From assembly GCF_001704635.1 (NCBI RefSeq), contig NZ_MAXF01000094.1, positions 1 through 64,000 on the forward strand: a DNA stretch of 64,000 nucleotides. Direction: 5' to 3'. Each line of letters opens with the position of its first letter. Positions within the stretch are counted from its first letter, which is position 1. The translations under genes were made by a program, and so were the position numbers. Under the pieces are notes generated by a model. It was not told the origin of the DNA, did no database searches, and saw nothing but the letters and a program-made list of their open reading frames with translations. This DNA comes from Streptomyces sparsogenes. GTDB taxonomy: Bacteria; Actinomycetota; Actinomycetes; Streptomycetales; Streptomycetaceae. Shown in pieces: positions 8,819 to 17,363 of this stretch.

Positions 8819-10138
8819 TCAGTTCCCCGCCTCGGCGTCCTCGTCCCGTGCGCGAGGTGCGGCGGGCCGGTGTGGGCTGTGCGAGGGGTCCCAGAAGTAC
8901 GGAGGTGTCATGTCGTCGTCTTCGTTCATCTTCCGCCAGTCCTGGTTCCGTTCGCCTGCGCCGGCATCCGGGTCCGCAGCCGCGTCGCTGAACGGCGAGC
9001 CTTTGGGGTCTGGGAAGCGCGGTGACCAGGGCCCCGTGGTGTCCCCTTCGCCCGAAGGCCCATCCTCCGGCCACTCGCCCCCGCCCTCGTCGGGCGTCGG
9101 GAGAAGGGTCCGCCTGATCTCCTCGGCGGCCTCATCCAGCCCGGCCGCTTCCAGGCTCCGCACCACGCGGTGCACGAACACCGTGTACTCGTCCATGTCC
9201 GGCTTGAGGCCCAGCGCCGCCAGCAACAGCAGCAGCCGATCCGAGACCCCTACTTCCTCCTCGCGGTCGAACGTCCCTCCTGCTTGGCCGCCCCCGCCCC
9301 ACAGCGGACCCCCGACGGCCGCCTCGCTCCGCGCGCTCACGGGCGGGACGAGCAGGTGGCGGAAGAGTTCGGGCACCTCCTCGTCATTGGCTGCCGCCGC
9401 GATCTGGGCGAGCGGGCCGATCATGTCGACCGCCTTCTCGATCTCGTCCTCGTGGCGGGCGAGCCACCACACCACCGCGCTGCCCGCGCTCTTGAGTACG
9501 TCGTCACCGAGGTAGCGTCGCTTGTTGCGCTCGTGCTGACGCTCGTATTCCCAGATCTCCTCGTCCTTGCGAAGGTCGTTCAGCTTCCGCAGGCGCTCGC
9601 GGTCGGCCTGGGCGAGGGTCAGCGTCACATCGGCCGCGAGGGCCTTGACCCGTCCGCCCCGGTCCGGGAGTGGGACGGCCAGCTCCCCCTCCAGGAGGTA
9701 CCGCGCGAAGCTCGCGCGTCCGGGCTCCTCGCGGTGGACGACCTGCAGGGCCCGGCTGAGGATCGAGGACACCGCGAGGGCCGGGGAGGCGCCGTCGGAC
9801 CGGTCGGGGTGGTCAGGGACCGGCCTCCACCACACGGTGGCGGAGAAGAGGAAGTCGTAGCCGTCCGCCGCGCTTGGCAGTGCCGCGTCAACCACCCGCG
9901 TCTCCTGGTAGGGCGGCTCCGTCGGTGCCGCGGGCGGTTCGGGCTCCCCGGGTTCGTAAGGGGCAGCCGGCGCACGGCCACCGCTGAGGACCGTCATCAC
10001 GAGCAGCAGGGAGCCCGAAACCGTGACCGTCGACATGAAGCCCCACAGCCACGCCGACCAGTGCAGGAGGTTTCCGAGCACAACCGGTGTGAGGCCGCAG
10101 AGAACAACGAACAGCAGGCTGGGAAAGCGGTGTTTCAT
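8819..10138 (-). CDS. membrane-anchored protein of TIR operon (third gene)
   Basis: Protein of 439 aa, unrecognised family. Two N-terminal membrane helices (residues about 7-22 and 27-50) are followed by a Pro/Glu linker (PYEPGEPEPPAAPTEPPY) and a cytoplasmic domain. That domain begins DYDFLF-type strand-rich (YDFLFSATVWWRP), runs through VKALAADVTLTLAQ into a charged helix (RKLNDLRKDEEIWEYERQHERNKRRYL), then SAVVWWLARH. By eye this resembles SPFH/band-7-like actinobacterial proteins, but the match is weak. The acidic C-terminal 130 residues are low complexity. The start ATG overlaps the previous gene's stop (ATGA), so it is co-translated with the TIR pair. It may hold the complex at the membrane. 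Confidence 0.8.
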   Translation of the reverse strand: MKHRFPSLLFVVLCGLTPVVLGNLLHWSAWLWGFMSTVTVSGSLLLVMTVLSGGRAPAAPYEPGEPEPPAAPTEPPYQETRVVDAALPSAADGYDFLFSATVWWRPVPDHPDRSDGASPALAVSSILSRALQVVHREEPGRASFARYLLEGELAVPLPDRGGRVKALAADVTLTLAQADRERLRKLNDLRKDEEIWEYERQHERNKRRYLGDDVLKSAGSAVVWWLARHEDEIEKAVDMIGPLAQIAAAANDEEVPELFRHLLVPPVSARSEAAVGGPLWGGGGQAGGTFDREEEVGVSDRLLLLLAALGLKPDMDEYTVFVHRVVRSLEAAGLDEAAEEIRRTLLPTPDEGGGEWPEDGPSGEGDTTGPWSPRFPDPKGSPFSDAAADPDAGAGERNQDWRKMNEDDDMTPPYFWDPSHSPHRPAAPRARDEDAEAGN

Positions 10139-12111
10139 CGTTCCTCTTCCGTGGTCCGTGGGCCGGCGCCCGCACGCTCCGTGGGGGCGAACTGCGCGTG
10201 GTCGATGTGCTGCCAGAAGAGGGCGGCGACCGCCGCCCGGGACGGGTGGCGCGCGGTCCCCGCCCAGTCGCAGGCGATGGTGTAGAGGCGGTGGAGAGCG
10301 GCCGTGCGGCCGCGTGTCGCCCCGACCATCACGCCTAGCGCCATCTCCCGCGTACCGTCGCGCGCCGCGGCGTTCAGCCAACTGCTCACCAGCGGGTTCC
10401 AGAGTTCCGTCGGCGGCTGGGAGAAAATCGTCCCCCAGCCCCGGGACAGATCCGGCCATGGCGGTGGGTCCGGTGCCCGTTCGCTCATCAAGAGCACCGT
10501 CAGCAGCCGAAGATGGGGCTCCGCCCGGGATGTCTCCCGACGTGTCCGGTTCCGCAGGCGGTTGATCAGCAGTCGGTAGAGCCGGCGGTCGCGGCCGGCG
10601 AGGTCGAGAAGTGCCTCCCGTGCCTCGCGTGCCGCCTCCCCCTTCCGTACGGCGAGGTAGTGGAGCCGCACCATCGCCTGATCCGGGTGCGTCGCACCGA
10701 GATTCCGGAGGCAGGCGGTGGTCAGGACGCGGGTGAGACCGTCCGACAAGGGGCCGGACCTCGCGCACTCGTACATCCGCCTGCGGAACCATCCCCCGAA
10801 CCGCTCGTGGCTGAGGCCAAGTTCGAGGGCCGCCACGGCTCGCGGGTCGCAGGACACGCCGGTCGCGCGGTCGGCCCAGCGCACCACGAGGTCGAAGAGG
10901 TGGTCGGGCCGCCCGACGGCCAGGGACCGCTCGCCGAAACGGACGACGATGTTCACCCGATCGTCGGTGGTCAGACCGCGCAGCCCGGCGGCCTGGCCGA
11001 TCCAATCCTTGAGGTCGCCGCGCACGCCGGGGAAGTTCGCCCAGAAGTACGTCCGTACCGCGTCGGCGTAGGCCAGCCGCTCGAAACGGAGCCGACCGTC
11101 CGGGTCCCGCTCGATTCCGAGCGCCGCCAACCGCTCCCCGAAATCCGTCCGCGCGAGCTCGGTCGTCGCCTCTTCCTCGTGCCCCACCGTCTTCATCAGG
11201 CCGTTCCACGCCTCGTAGACGGTGTCGGCGCGGGTCTCCTCGAACACGGCCGTCGCGAGCAGCAGGGCCCGCTCGGGCGCGGTGCGGACCGTGGCCACCT
11301 GTCGGCCCACCTCACCGGCGCGATCGGTCACCGCGTGTATCGCCTGGTCGAGCCATCCCGCGAAGTCGGTGCCGAACCGGCCGCTGTCGCGAGCGGCCTT
11401 CACCAGTCCCGCGAGCCGCGCCAGTTCCCGCATGGGGGAGCGGTCGCACAGGCGCTGGACGTCAGCGCTCCCCAGGTCCGCGGAGCGGAAGGCCATCCGG
11501 TCCATGCGGAGGTGCCGGGTAACGACGGCGACGCCCCGGGGGCGCCCCAGCGTCACCGTGTGCGGTTCGAGGTCCGGCGAGTGAGCGTGCTCCATGCCCG
11601 ACGGCAGGACGACCACCATGTAGGCTCCCGCCTCCTGGACCTGCGACCGGTACACGGCCAGGCGGCACTGGCCCTCGGCGTACGCCTCCTCGTCGGCGCT
11701 TCTGGAGAGATCGAGGAGGAAGCGGTCCCCCTCACCGGGGGCAAGAGGCGTCTCGTCCTTGTCCGTGGCGGGAAGCTCCTCGAACCGGACCCCCTCCCCG
11801 TCGGCGCCCCTCTCCTCACCGATCCCGTGCAGCAGCATGATCGCCGCGGCGCGGCGGCCGCTGCCGGGCGGAGCCTCCAGCAGCACCACCGATCCGGGCT
11901 TCTCCAGACGGTCGGCGGCGACGCGGTAGCCGACCGGCGGAACGAACCGGTCGGCCAGGCGCACCCGGTCCTCGCGGACGATCCGGAGGGACTCGACTCC
12001 CTTGCGGATCATCCAGTCTTTGCCGACGCCGTAAAAGACGTTCTGGGGGCCCGGACCGTTGTTCACCGGGCCGTGCGGGTCGTTGACTGTGACGCGGTCC
12101 TGCTCGGTCAT
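10135..12111 (-). CDS. degenerate P-loop (STAND-like) protein of TIR operon
   Basis: Protein of 658 aa. Residues 73-95 form a hydrophobic strand, glycine loop and helix, VVLLEAPPGSGRRAAAIMLL. This looks like a Walker A motif but has Arg where the catalytic Lys should be and no following Ser/Thr. A possible degenerate Walker B, RFLLDLS, lies near residue 130. The rest is helical, with a repeat-like C-terminal half (LYRLLINRLRNRTRRE). The N-terminus has VNDPHGPVNNGPGP, nearly the same as a segment in the C-terminus of the TIR protein. It overlaps both neighbours by ATGA. I infer a regulatory or sensor partner of the TIR effector. NTP binding is doubtful. Confidence 0.8.
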   Translation of the reverse strand: MTEQDRVTVNDPHGPVNNGPGPQNVFYGVGKDWMIRKGVESLRIVREDRVRLADRFVPPVGYRVAADRLEKPGSVVLLEAPPGSGRRAAAIMLLHGIGEERGADGEGVRFEELPATDKDETPLAPGEGDRFLLDLSRSADEEAYAEGQCRLAVYRSQVQEAGAYMVVVLPSGMEHAHSPDLEPHTVTLGRPRGVAVVTRHLRMDRMAFRSADLGSADVQRLCDRSPMRELARLAGLVKAARDSGRFGTDFAGWLDQAIHAVTDRAGEVGRQVATVRTAPERALLLATAVFEETRADTVYEAWNGLMKTVGHEEEATTELARTDFGERLAALGIERDPDGRLRFERLAYADAVRTYFWANFPGVRGDLKDWIGQAAGLRGLTTDDRVNIVVRFGERSLAVGRPDHLFDLVVRWADRATGVSCDPRAVAALELGLSHERFGGWFRRRMYECARSGPLSDGLTRVLTTACLRNLGATHPDQAMVRLHYLAVRKGEAAREAREALLDLAGRDRRLYRLLINRLRNRTRRETSRAEPHLRLLTVLLMSERAPDPPPWPDLSRGWGTIFSQPPTELWNPLVSSWLNAAARDGTREMALGVMVGATRGRTAALHRLYTIACDWAGTARHPSRAAVAALFWQHIDHAQFAPTERAGAGPRTTEEER

Positions 12112-12902
12112 CGTCCGTCGTCCGAGCGCCGGCGCTCGCGCTCGAAGCGCTGGTGGACCGTACCGCTGTTGTCGCCCGCGGTGAACTGTACCCCGGTGTT
12201 GTCGCCCTGGAAGTGGGGGGCGTTGTACTGGTGTCCTCGACCGGTGTTCACGGGCCCCTGCGGCTCGTTGACGAAGGTGCCGGACAGGTCTCCGTTGAGG
12301 TTTCCGATGCCGCCGCGCACGCGCTGCTCGACGTCGCGCGTCCGCATCCTGGTGTGCTGGATGTCCTGGGCCGGCTTCTTGCGGGACTTCGCCTCAGCCC
12401 GCTCCCGCGCAGCACGGGCGTCGCCGTCCACCGCGCCCAGCTCGGGCAGCAGCCGGGCGAGAGCGTCCCCGAGCGCCGTCAGGTCCGACTCGGCGTTGCG
12501 GTGGTCGAACCGCCTGTACTGGCAGTCTGCCAATTCCCGCAGGTCGTCCGGGAGAACGGCGCGGTCGATCCGTGTGGCCTTTCCGACGAGCACGGGGATC
12601 ACCAGGATCCCTCGCTCGAGTGCGGTCTGGATCTCGCGGCGGGTCCAGTCCTGCTCGGCTTCGAGGGCGGGGCGGCCGTCGGTTCCCCGCACCTCCGCCC
12701 AGCGGGGGCCGATCACGGCGAGGAGCGCCTCGCATTCCTCCACCGCCCTGACCAGTTCCACCGGGAAGCGGTGTCCGAGCTCGATCGAGTTGCTGGCGAA
12801 GAAGATCCGCTCGCCGCCGAACCGCCGGGCGAGCTCCCGAGCGATCATGGTTGCCGCGGATTCCTCGTCGCCTGTGCGGTAGTTGACGAAGACGTCGGGC
12901 AT
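12108..12902 (-). CDS. TIR-domain protein, probable NADase effector
   Basis: Protein of 264 aa. Residues 1-150 are a TIR domain: strand A VFVNYRTGDEESAA, the BB-loop-like FFASNSIELGHRFP, LLAVIGPRW, and a helix with W86 and E90 (DWTRREIQTAL). E90 is at the position of the catalytic Glu of NAD-cleaving TIR proteins. ILVIPVLVGKA follows. Residues about 160-195 are a charged linker, and 198-250 are Gly/Asn-rich strands (GNLNGDLSGTFVNEPQGPVN and GDNTGVQFTAGDNSG). The Gly/Asn segment resembles one at the start of the next gene product. First gene of a three-gene operon with ATGA junctions. Known bacterial TIR proteins deplete NAD+ or make signalling nucleotides in antiphage defence. That role here is inferred. 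Confidence 0.88.
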   Translation of the reverse strand: MPDVFVNYRTGDEESAATMIARELARRFGGERIFFASNSIELGHRFPVELVRAVEECEALLAVIGPRWAEVRGTDGRPALEAEQDWTRREIQTALERGILVIPVLVGKATRIDRAVLPDDLRELADCQYRRFDHRNAESDLTALGDALARLLPELGAVDGDARAARERAEAKSRKKPAQDIQHTRMRTRDVEQRVRGGIGNLNGDLSGTFVNEPQGPVNTGRGHQYNAPHFQGDNTGVQFTAGDNSGTVHQRFERERRRSDDGR

Positions 12903-13190
12903 GGAGGTTCCCTTCGTGAGAGAGGGACGGAAGACGGGGTGAATGGGTACGAGCGCGGAGGCCGGGTACCGGGGCGTCGGTCCGCCCGACCCATGAGGTC
13001 CCGACCGTGTGACGGCGTGACGCGTCCACGGGAGGGCGTACGGGACGGAGGAGCGCCAGCTCTGGCCGCCGGAGCCAAGAAGCCGGGGCGCGGTGCGACG
13101 CGTCGGAGGGGCCTGGCGGGCGTGGGATCCAGAGGGCCTAACCGGGCAGGCCGGTGAGCCGGGCGGCTCGAGCCGGTACCGGTGTCGGTG

Positions 13191-14435
13191 TCAGCCGTGT
13201 GCGGGGGCGAGTACCCGCGCCAGCGCCGGTTGCAGATCGCGTACGGCCTGGCTGCTCCGAAAGCGGGAGAGTTCTCGCGCGAGATACCGGACGTCGCTGT
13301 TCACCGTTGCCGAGGGCACGGCCGCCATCACCTCCAGGAGCTCCCCGGCGATCGCGCACGCGTGATCGACTTCTCCGGAGGCGGCGTGGGCCAAGGCTCT
13401 GCGGACGCCGTACCGGGCGCGGGTGCGCAGCGCGTGCGGTGGGAGGCGGCGGCACTCCCGGTCGAGGATCTCGGCCGCGGCTTTGGGACGACCGAGATCG
13501 TGCAGGCACCAGCCGGTCGTCATCGCCGCCGGATCGCTCACATGGGTGGTGCCGATCACCGGCTCGGCGCCGTTGCGGGCGTCGTCACTGTCGAGCAGCT
13601 CTCGCGCCCTGTCGAGGCTGCTGAGGCAGTCGCGTTCGTCGCCGACGAGCGCGTGGCCCTGCGCCTCCCGCTGTGCCGCGAGCCCCCGGATGCGCGGCGG
13701 GAGTCCGTCGCTCTGGGCTTGTCGGGCCAGGGCGACAGTGCCCGCCGCGTCCCCGCCGTAGAACGTGACCAGGGCGCGCCGCACGAGTGCGTAGGAAGCG
13801 AGGTACGGATCGCCCCCGGCACGCGCCAGTTCGGCGGCCTCACCGGTCCAGCCGAGCGCCGCGCCGCTGTCCCCGGCCTCCTGGGCCATCCAGCCGGTGA
13901 ACTCCGCGAAGCGTGACGCGAGCAGCAGCGCAGGGGCCCGAGTGGCGGACGGGGTGTCGGCGGCCAGCGCGGCGACCGTGCGCGTCTGTGTCTCCAGCAG
14001 GGGGAGCAGGGCCTTCGGCGCGGTGGACTGGCCGAGCTTCCGTAGCTGATCGAACTGCACGCGGAAGGAGGCGAGGAGGGGGTCGGCGGCGGAGGAAGGC
14101 TGACTGCCGAGTTGCAGACCGAGGTCGATCAGCGCACTCGTACCCGCCGCGAGGACCTCCCGGCGCCTGACGAGCCGGAGGCTCGGGGTGGCGGGGGTTT
14201 GGGTGGTGTCCGCGCCGGTCGCGGGGCGGACGACCAGGCGCTGCAGCTCGCCGTTCGCGCCGAGGAAGGCGTCGCAGCGCCGGGCCAGTTCGGGGGACGC
14301 GGAACGCTCCCCGCGCTCGACCTTGCTGAGGTGCCCCTTGTCGTAGTTGAGCGCCACGGAGAACTCGGTCAGAGTCAGTCCTGCTTCCTGTCGTAAACGG
14401 CGAAGTTCCGGGCCGAAACGTAAAGTACTGCTCAT
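13191..14435 (-). CDS. XRE-family regulator with TPR-like C-terminus
   Basis: Protein of 414 aa. The N-terminal HTH_XRE spans residues about 6-62 (GPELRRLRQEAGLTLTEFS, then YDKGHLSKVERGER). A long helical C-terminus follows with TPR-like pairs (LLLASRFAEFTGWMAQEAGD, ALGWTGEAAELARAGGDP, SYALVRRALVTFYGGDA), as in many Streptomyces regulators of about 400 aa. Start at ATG 14435 after a purine-rich GGGGGG site. It is divergent from the DUF234 ATPase gene, and the 319-bp gap carries operator-like repeats. It also lies upstream of, and in the same direction as, the TIR operon, so it could regulate either. No ligand is identified. Confidence 0.85.
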   Translation of the reverse strand: MSSTLRFGPELRRLRQEAGLTLTEFSVALNYDKGHLSKVERGERSASPELARRCDAFLGANGELQRLVVRPATGADTTQTPATPSLRLVRRREVLAAGTSALIDLGLQLGSQPSSAADPLLASFRVQFDQLRKLGQSTAPKALLPLLETQTRTVAALAADTPSATRAPALLLASRFAEFTGWMAQEAGDSGAALGWTGEAAELARAGGDPYLASYALVRRALVTFYGGDAAGTVALARQAQSDGLPPRIRGLAAQREAQGHALVGDERDCLSSLDRARELLDSDDARNGAEPVIGTTHVSDPAAMTTGWCLHDLGRPKAAAEILDRECRRLPPHALRTRARYGVRRALAHAASGEVDHACAIAGELLEVMAAVPSATVNSDVRYLARELSRFRSSQAVRDLQPALARVLAPAHG

Positions 14436-14754
14436 TGGTAACCCCCCTGAGTAGCGACCGCGAGAGCCCTGCGCCCTCGCGGGGAGCTTCGTTCGTCGTT
14501 CACTGGGGCGACGCGAACACCGACGGCAAACACGTCTTGTGACGGAACGGTTCCGCTTCGCATCCGAGAGCGAGTTTGGCACGAGGCGCGCCTCGGGAAT
14601 CGGTGTTCGGCGCGGTTGCCCGTTGCCTCTTCCGCTCTCCGTTGTTCTCCACCTCTTCCTTGCGGGGTGGAGGGCAAATGGCGCGAGCTGTCGCCATCCA
14701 CTAACCTCTTTGTTAGTGACATGACTGTTACTAACAAGGGTGGAGGTTGGTGGC
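14436..14754. promoter_or_regulatory. divergent promoter region, XRE regulator / DUF234 ATPase
   Basis: A 319-bp non-coding gap between divergent starts. The left two thirds show nothing distinctive. The right end is lower in GC and contains three TTAGT/ACTAA half-sites close to the ATPase start, listed separately. Confidence 0.6.
14699..14737. promoter_or_regulatory. operator candidate: triple CACTAAC/GTTAGTG half-sites
   Basis: CACTAAC (14699-14705) and GTTAGTG (14712-14718) form a perfect inverted repeat. The second arm also pairs with ACTAACAA (14730-14737) as TTGTTAGT-N12-ACTAACAA. Three alternating half-sites lie directly before the GGAGG ribosome-binding site of the ATPase gene, typical of a repressor operator overlapping the promoter. 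Confidence 0.55.
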
Positions 14755-16173
14755 ATGGTGGACTTTGTAGGTCGCCGGCAGGAGCTGGCTACGTTGGAGC
14801 GAGAGCTGCAGAAGGTGGCGGCAGGGGTTGGCGGGGAGCGGCCCGGTCGGTGCGTGATGTTGCGTGGGCGGCGCCGGGTGGGCAAGTCGCGACTGGTCGA
14901 GCGGTTTGCGGAGCGCTCTGGAGCCCCGTTCTTGTTCTACGCGGCGACCGGTGCGTCCCTCAGGGATGATCTGACACGTCTGGCCCGAGACGCCCAGGCA
15001 TCGACGCTGCCGCTGGCGCCGCTGGTGGCCGCCGCGCGACCGGAGAGCTGGGATGCCGCGTTCGATGTGCTGGCCGCGGCGCTGCCCGCCGACCGGGCGA
15101 GCGTGCTGGTCATCGACGAGGTGCCGTACCTGATGGATGCCGATGGCGCCTTCGAGGGGATGCTGCAACGGGCCTGGGACCGGGTGCTGGAGACCAAGCC
15201 GGTGCTGCTGGTCCTCATCGGCTCCGATCTTTCGATGATGGAGGCTCTGAACAGCTACGGGCGGCCCTTCCACCAACGAGGCCGGGAGATGGTGCTCGGG
15301 CCGCTGAACCCCGCCGAGGTGGGGAGGATGCTCGGGCTGGAACCGGCGGAAGCCTTCGACGCGGCGCTGGTCACCGGGGGGCTGCCGTTGATCTGCGCGG
15401 AGTGGCCGCACGGCGCGGGGCTGTGGGACTTCCTCGGCGAGGCGCTGAACGATCCGGTCTCGGCCCTGCTGGTGTCGGCCGAGCGTTCATTGGCTGCCGA
15501 ATTTCCCCCGCGGGCCCAGGCGCGTACGGTGCTGGCGGCTATCGGCAGTGGCGAGCGGACCTTCACCAACATCGCCCGTGCGGCCGGCGGGATCGGTGCT
15601 ACGCCGCTGCAGCGAGCTCTGGAGCTGCTCACGGACAAGCGGATCGTGGCCGCGGAGCTGCCCGTATCGCTGCGTCCGTCGAAGGATCGCCGCTACCGGG
15701 TGACGGATCCCTACCTGCGGTTCTGGCTGCATCTGCTCGGTCCGTCCATGGAGGAGATCGAGCGGGGGCGGGGCGATCTGACCTTGGCGCGGATCCGGGA
15801 GAGCTGGACCAGCTGGCGCGGCCGGGCGATCGAGCCGCTCATCCGCGAGTCGCTCGCCCGGATACTGCCGGACGACCGGCTCCCCGCGGCGCCCGCGGTG
15901 GGCGGCTACTGGACCCGCACCAACGACGTTGAGATCGACATTGTCGGGGCGGACCGCGCCCCCATCGCCAAGGAGCTGATGTTCGTCGGCTCCATCAAGT
16001 GGCTGGAGCAGTCGTCCTTCGACCGGCACGACCTGGCGGCTCTCCATCGACACCGGGCCGCCCTCACCGACGAACTTCTTCCAGTCGCGGCGGTCTCGCG
16101 TGGCGGAGTCGACTGCCCAGGGCTCGATGCCGCCTACGGCCCAGGTGATTTGCTGACCGCTTGGCCGCTGTGA
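14755..16173 (+). CDS. DUF234 / archaeal-type AAA ATPase
   Basis: Protein of 472 aa. The N-terminal ATPase has FVGRRQELATLERELQ, Walker A RGRRRVGKSRLVERF (residues about 40-55), Walker B VLVIDEVPYLM and sensor-like LIGSDLSMME. A winged-helix segment follows (FTNIARAAGG...LQRALELLTDKRIV...YRVTDPYLRFW). The C-terminal DUF234 region has EIDIVGADR and IKWLEQSSF, reminiscent of a PD-(D/E)XK nuclease-like fold. Start: ATG 14755, with GGAGG seven bases upstream. A GTG at 14740 would place the start on top of that site. These ATPases are common in archaea and actinobacteria and their role is unknown. Confidence 0.87.
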   Translation: MVDFVGRRQELATLERELQKVAAGVGGERPGRCVMLRGRRRVGKSRLVERFAERSGAPFLFYAATGASLRDDLTRLARDAQASTLPLAPLVAAARPESWDAAFDVLAAALPADRASVLVIDEVPYLMDADGAFEGMLQRAWDRVLETKPVLLVLIGSDLSMMEALNSYGRPFHQRGREMVLGPLNPAEVGRMLGLEPAEAFDAALVTGGLPLICAEWPHGAGLWDFLGEALNDPVSALLVSAERSLAAEFPPRAQARTVLAAIGSGERTFTNIARAAGGIGATPLQRALELLTDKRIVAAELPVSLRPSKDRRYRVTDPYLRFWLHLLGPSMEEIERGRGDLTLARIRESWTSWRGRAIEPLIRESLARILPDDRLPAAPAVGGYWTRTNDVEIDIVGADRAPIAKELMFVGSIKWLEQSSFDRHDLAALHRHRAALTDELLPVAAVSRGGVDCPGLDAAYGPGDLLTAWPL

Positions 16174-16392
16174 GCGGCGAATTGTGGGCGAGGGGCGGGC
16201 GGGCGCTCACGAGCCCGGCCCCTCATGTCCGGCCCTCGCCGACCCCGGGGGCCACGCGGTAGGCGGCTACCCGTAGGCGGTGTCGGTCGGGTAGGAGACG
16301 AGGGTCGTGGTGCTGAGCCCCCCTGGGGTCGCTCTCCGGCTCTGTCAGGGCTCCGCTTCCTTTCCGCGGGGCCGGCTGTGCCCGGGCGGGGC

Positions 16393-16731
16393 TCATGGGG
16401 AGCTGTTGTGCTGTTCGGCCGCGGCGCGGCGGAATTCCTCGTTGATGCGCTGGGCTTCCTCGAGCTGGTCCTCGAGGATGACGATGCGGCAGGCGGCCTC
16501 GACCGGCATGCCCTGGTCGACGAGTTCGCGGGCGCGGGCGGCGATCCGCAGTTGGTAGCGGGAGTACCGGCGGTGCCCGCCCTGTGAGCGGAGCGGGGTG
16601 ATGAGGCGGGCCTCACCGATGGCGCGGAGGAAGCCGGGGGTGGTGCCGAGCATCTCTGCTGCCCGGCCCATGGTGTAGGCGGGGTAGTCGTCGTCGTCCA
16701 GACGATCGCTGAGTGGATTGTCTGCTGTCAT
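16393..16731 (-). CDS. MerR-type helix-turn-helix regulator
   Basis: Protein of 112 aa. After an acidic N-terminus (LSDRLDDDDYPAY) comes a MerR winged-HTH: TMGRAAEMLGTTPGFLRAIGEARLITPLRSQGGHRRYSRYQL. A coiled-coil dimerisation helix follows (RIVILEDQLEEAQRINEEFRRAAAEQ). No effector-binding domain is present, so it resembles the short MerR-like regulators that often accompany cold-shock genes in Streptomyces. Start at ATG 16731, preceded by GAGGTGAGA. A longer frame to 16779 would run into a leader hairpin. The 5' leader is long, with a perfect hairpin at 16758-16788. Confidence 0.87.
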   Translation of the reverse strand: MTADNPLSDRLDDDDYPAYTMGRAAEMLGTTPGFLRAIGEARLITPLRSQGGHRRYSRYQLRIAARARELVDQGMPVEAACRIVILEDQLEEAQRINEEFRRAAAEQHNSSP

Positions 16732-17363
16732 TCTCACCTCGTTGAGCAACGCGTCGAGGGGCCCTGGTGCCGTGCGCACCAGGGCCCCGAAGGAAATTCA
16801 ACACCATCTGTCGGCCCTACTGCTGTGCCGACCTTCTGTTTTCCGCTACGCCGCCCACGGGGGGCGGGATCGCGGGGATCGCGGCTGCGTGACCGGGGAC
16901 CACCTTCCAATCCGGGGTCTTGCGGTACCCGGGCCGGTTTCCTGGGCCCGGGCGATCCTGATGGCGTTCGCTTCCTCCGTTCTTCTTTGCCGAGTCATCC
17001 ACTCAGTACTGCCCGGTGCGGCCGCCAGTCCCGTCGCCCTCCTGAAGACAACCTGGCTTCGCGACTCCGCAGCCGCACCGGTCCTGCGAACTTCATGTAC
17101 TTCTACCCGCCAGTTCGTCTCTGCCGGGTCTCGCTCGACTCTGTCTACGAGAGAAACCTTAGCCAGGCCGCGGCCCAATGTCTACTCTGGCGAGCATAGA
17201 TTTTGTTCTGTGCGGGCCCTCGGTAACCTGCGGTCCGTACCGGCGGGCGTGCGCCTGGTCGCCCGGCCGGCTCAGGGGCCGCGCCCCGGCGGGGGCATCG
17301 GCACGTTCGCCGCCGCGTCCAGTGGGGTACAGGCGGCCGGATCGATGAATAAAATCGGCTCTC
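16732..17363. other. 632-bp gap with leader of MerR gene and promoter of GvpU-like gene
   Basis: No gene is supported here: the open frames on both strands are broken or lack family-like composition. Next to the MerR gene is a perfect 13-bp hairpin (16758-16770 pairing with 16776-16788, loop CGTGC), 27 bases from the start codon. It would be in the 5' leader if transcription begins further upstream. GC content is lower around 17080-17220. Confidence 0.55.
16758..16788 (-). terminator. leader hairpin (possible attenuator) of MerR gene
   Basis: A perfect 13-bp stem with a 5-nt loop, very GC-rich, sits 27 nt upstream of the MerR start codon in the direction of transcription. No T run follows. 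It could be an attenuator or an mRNA-stabilising or temperature-responsive structure. Confidence 0.45.

Noticed and set aside
8819..11209. One 796-codon frame for the third TIR-operon gene
   Set aside because: Upstream of ATG 10138 it runs inside the P-loop gene in another frame. The ATGA overlap fixes the boundary.
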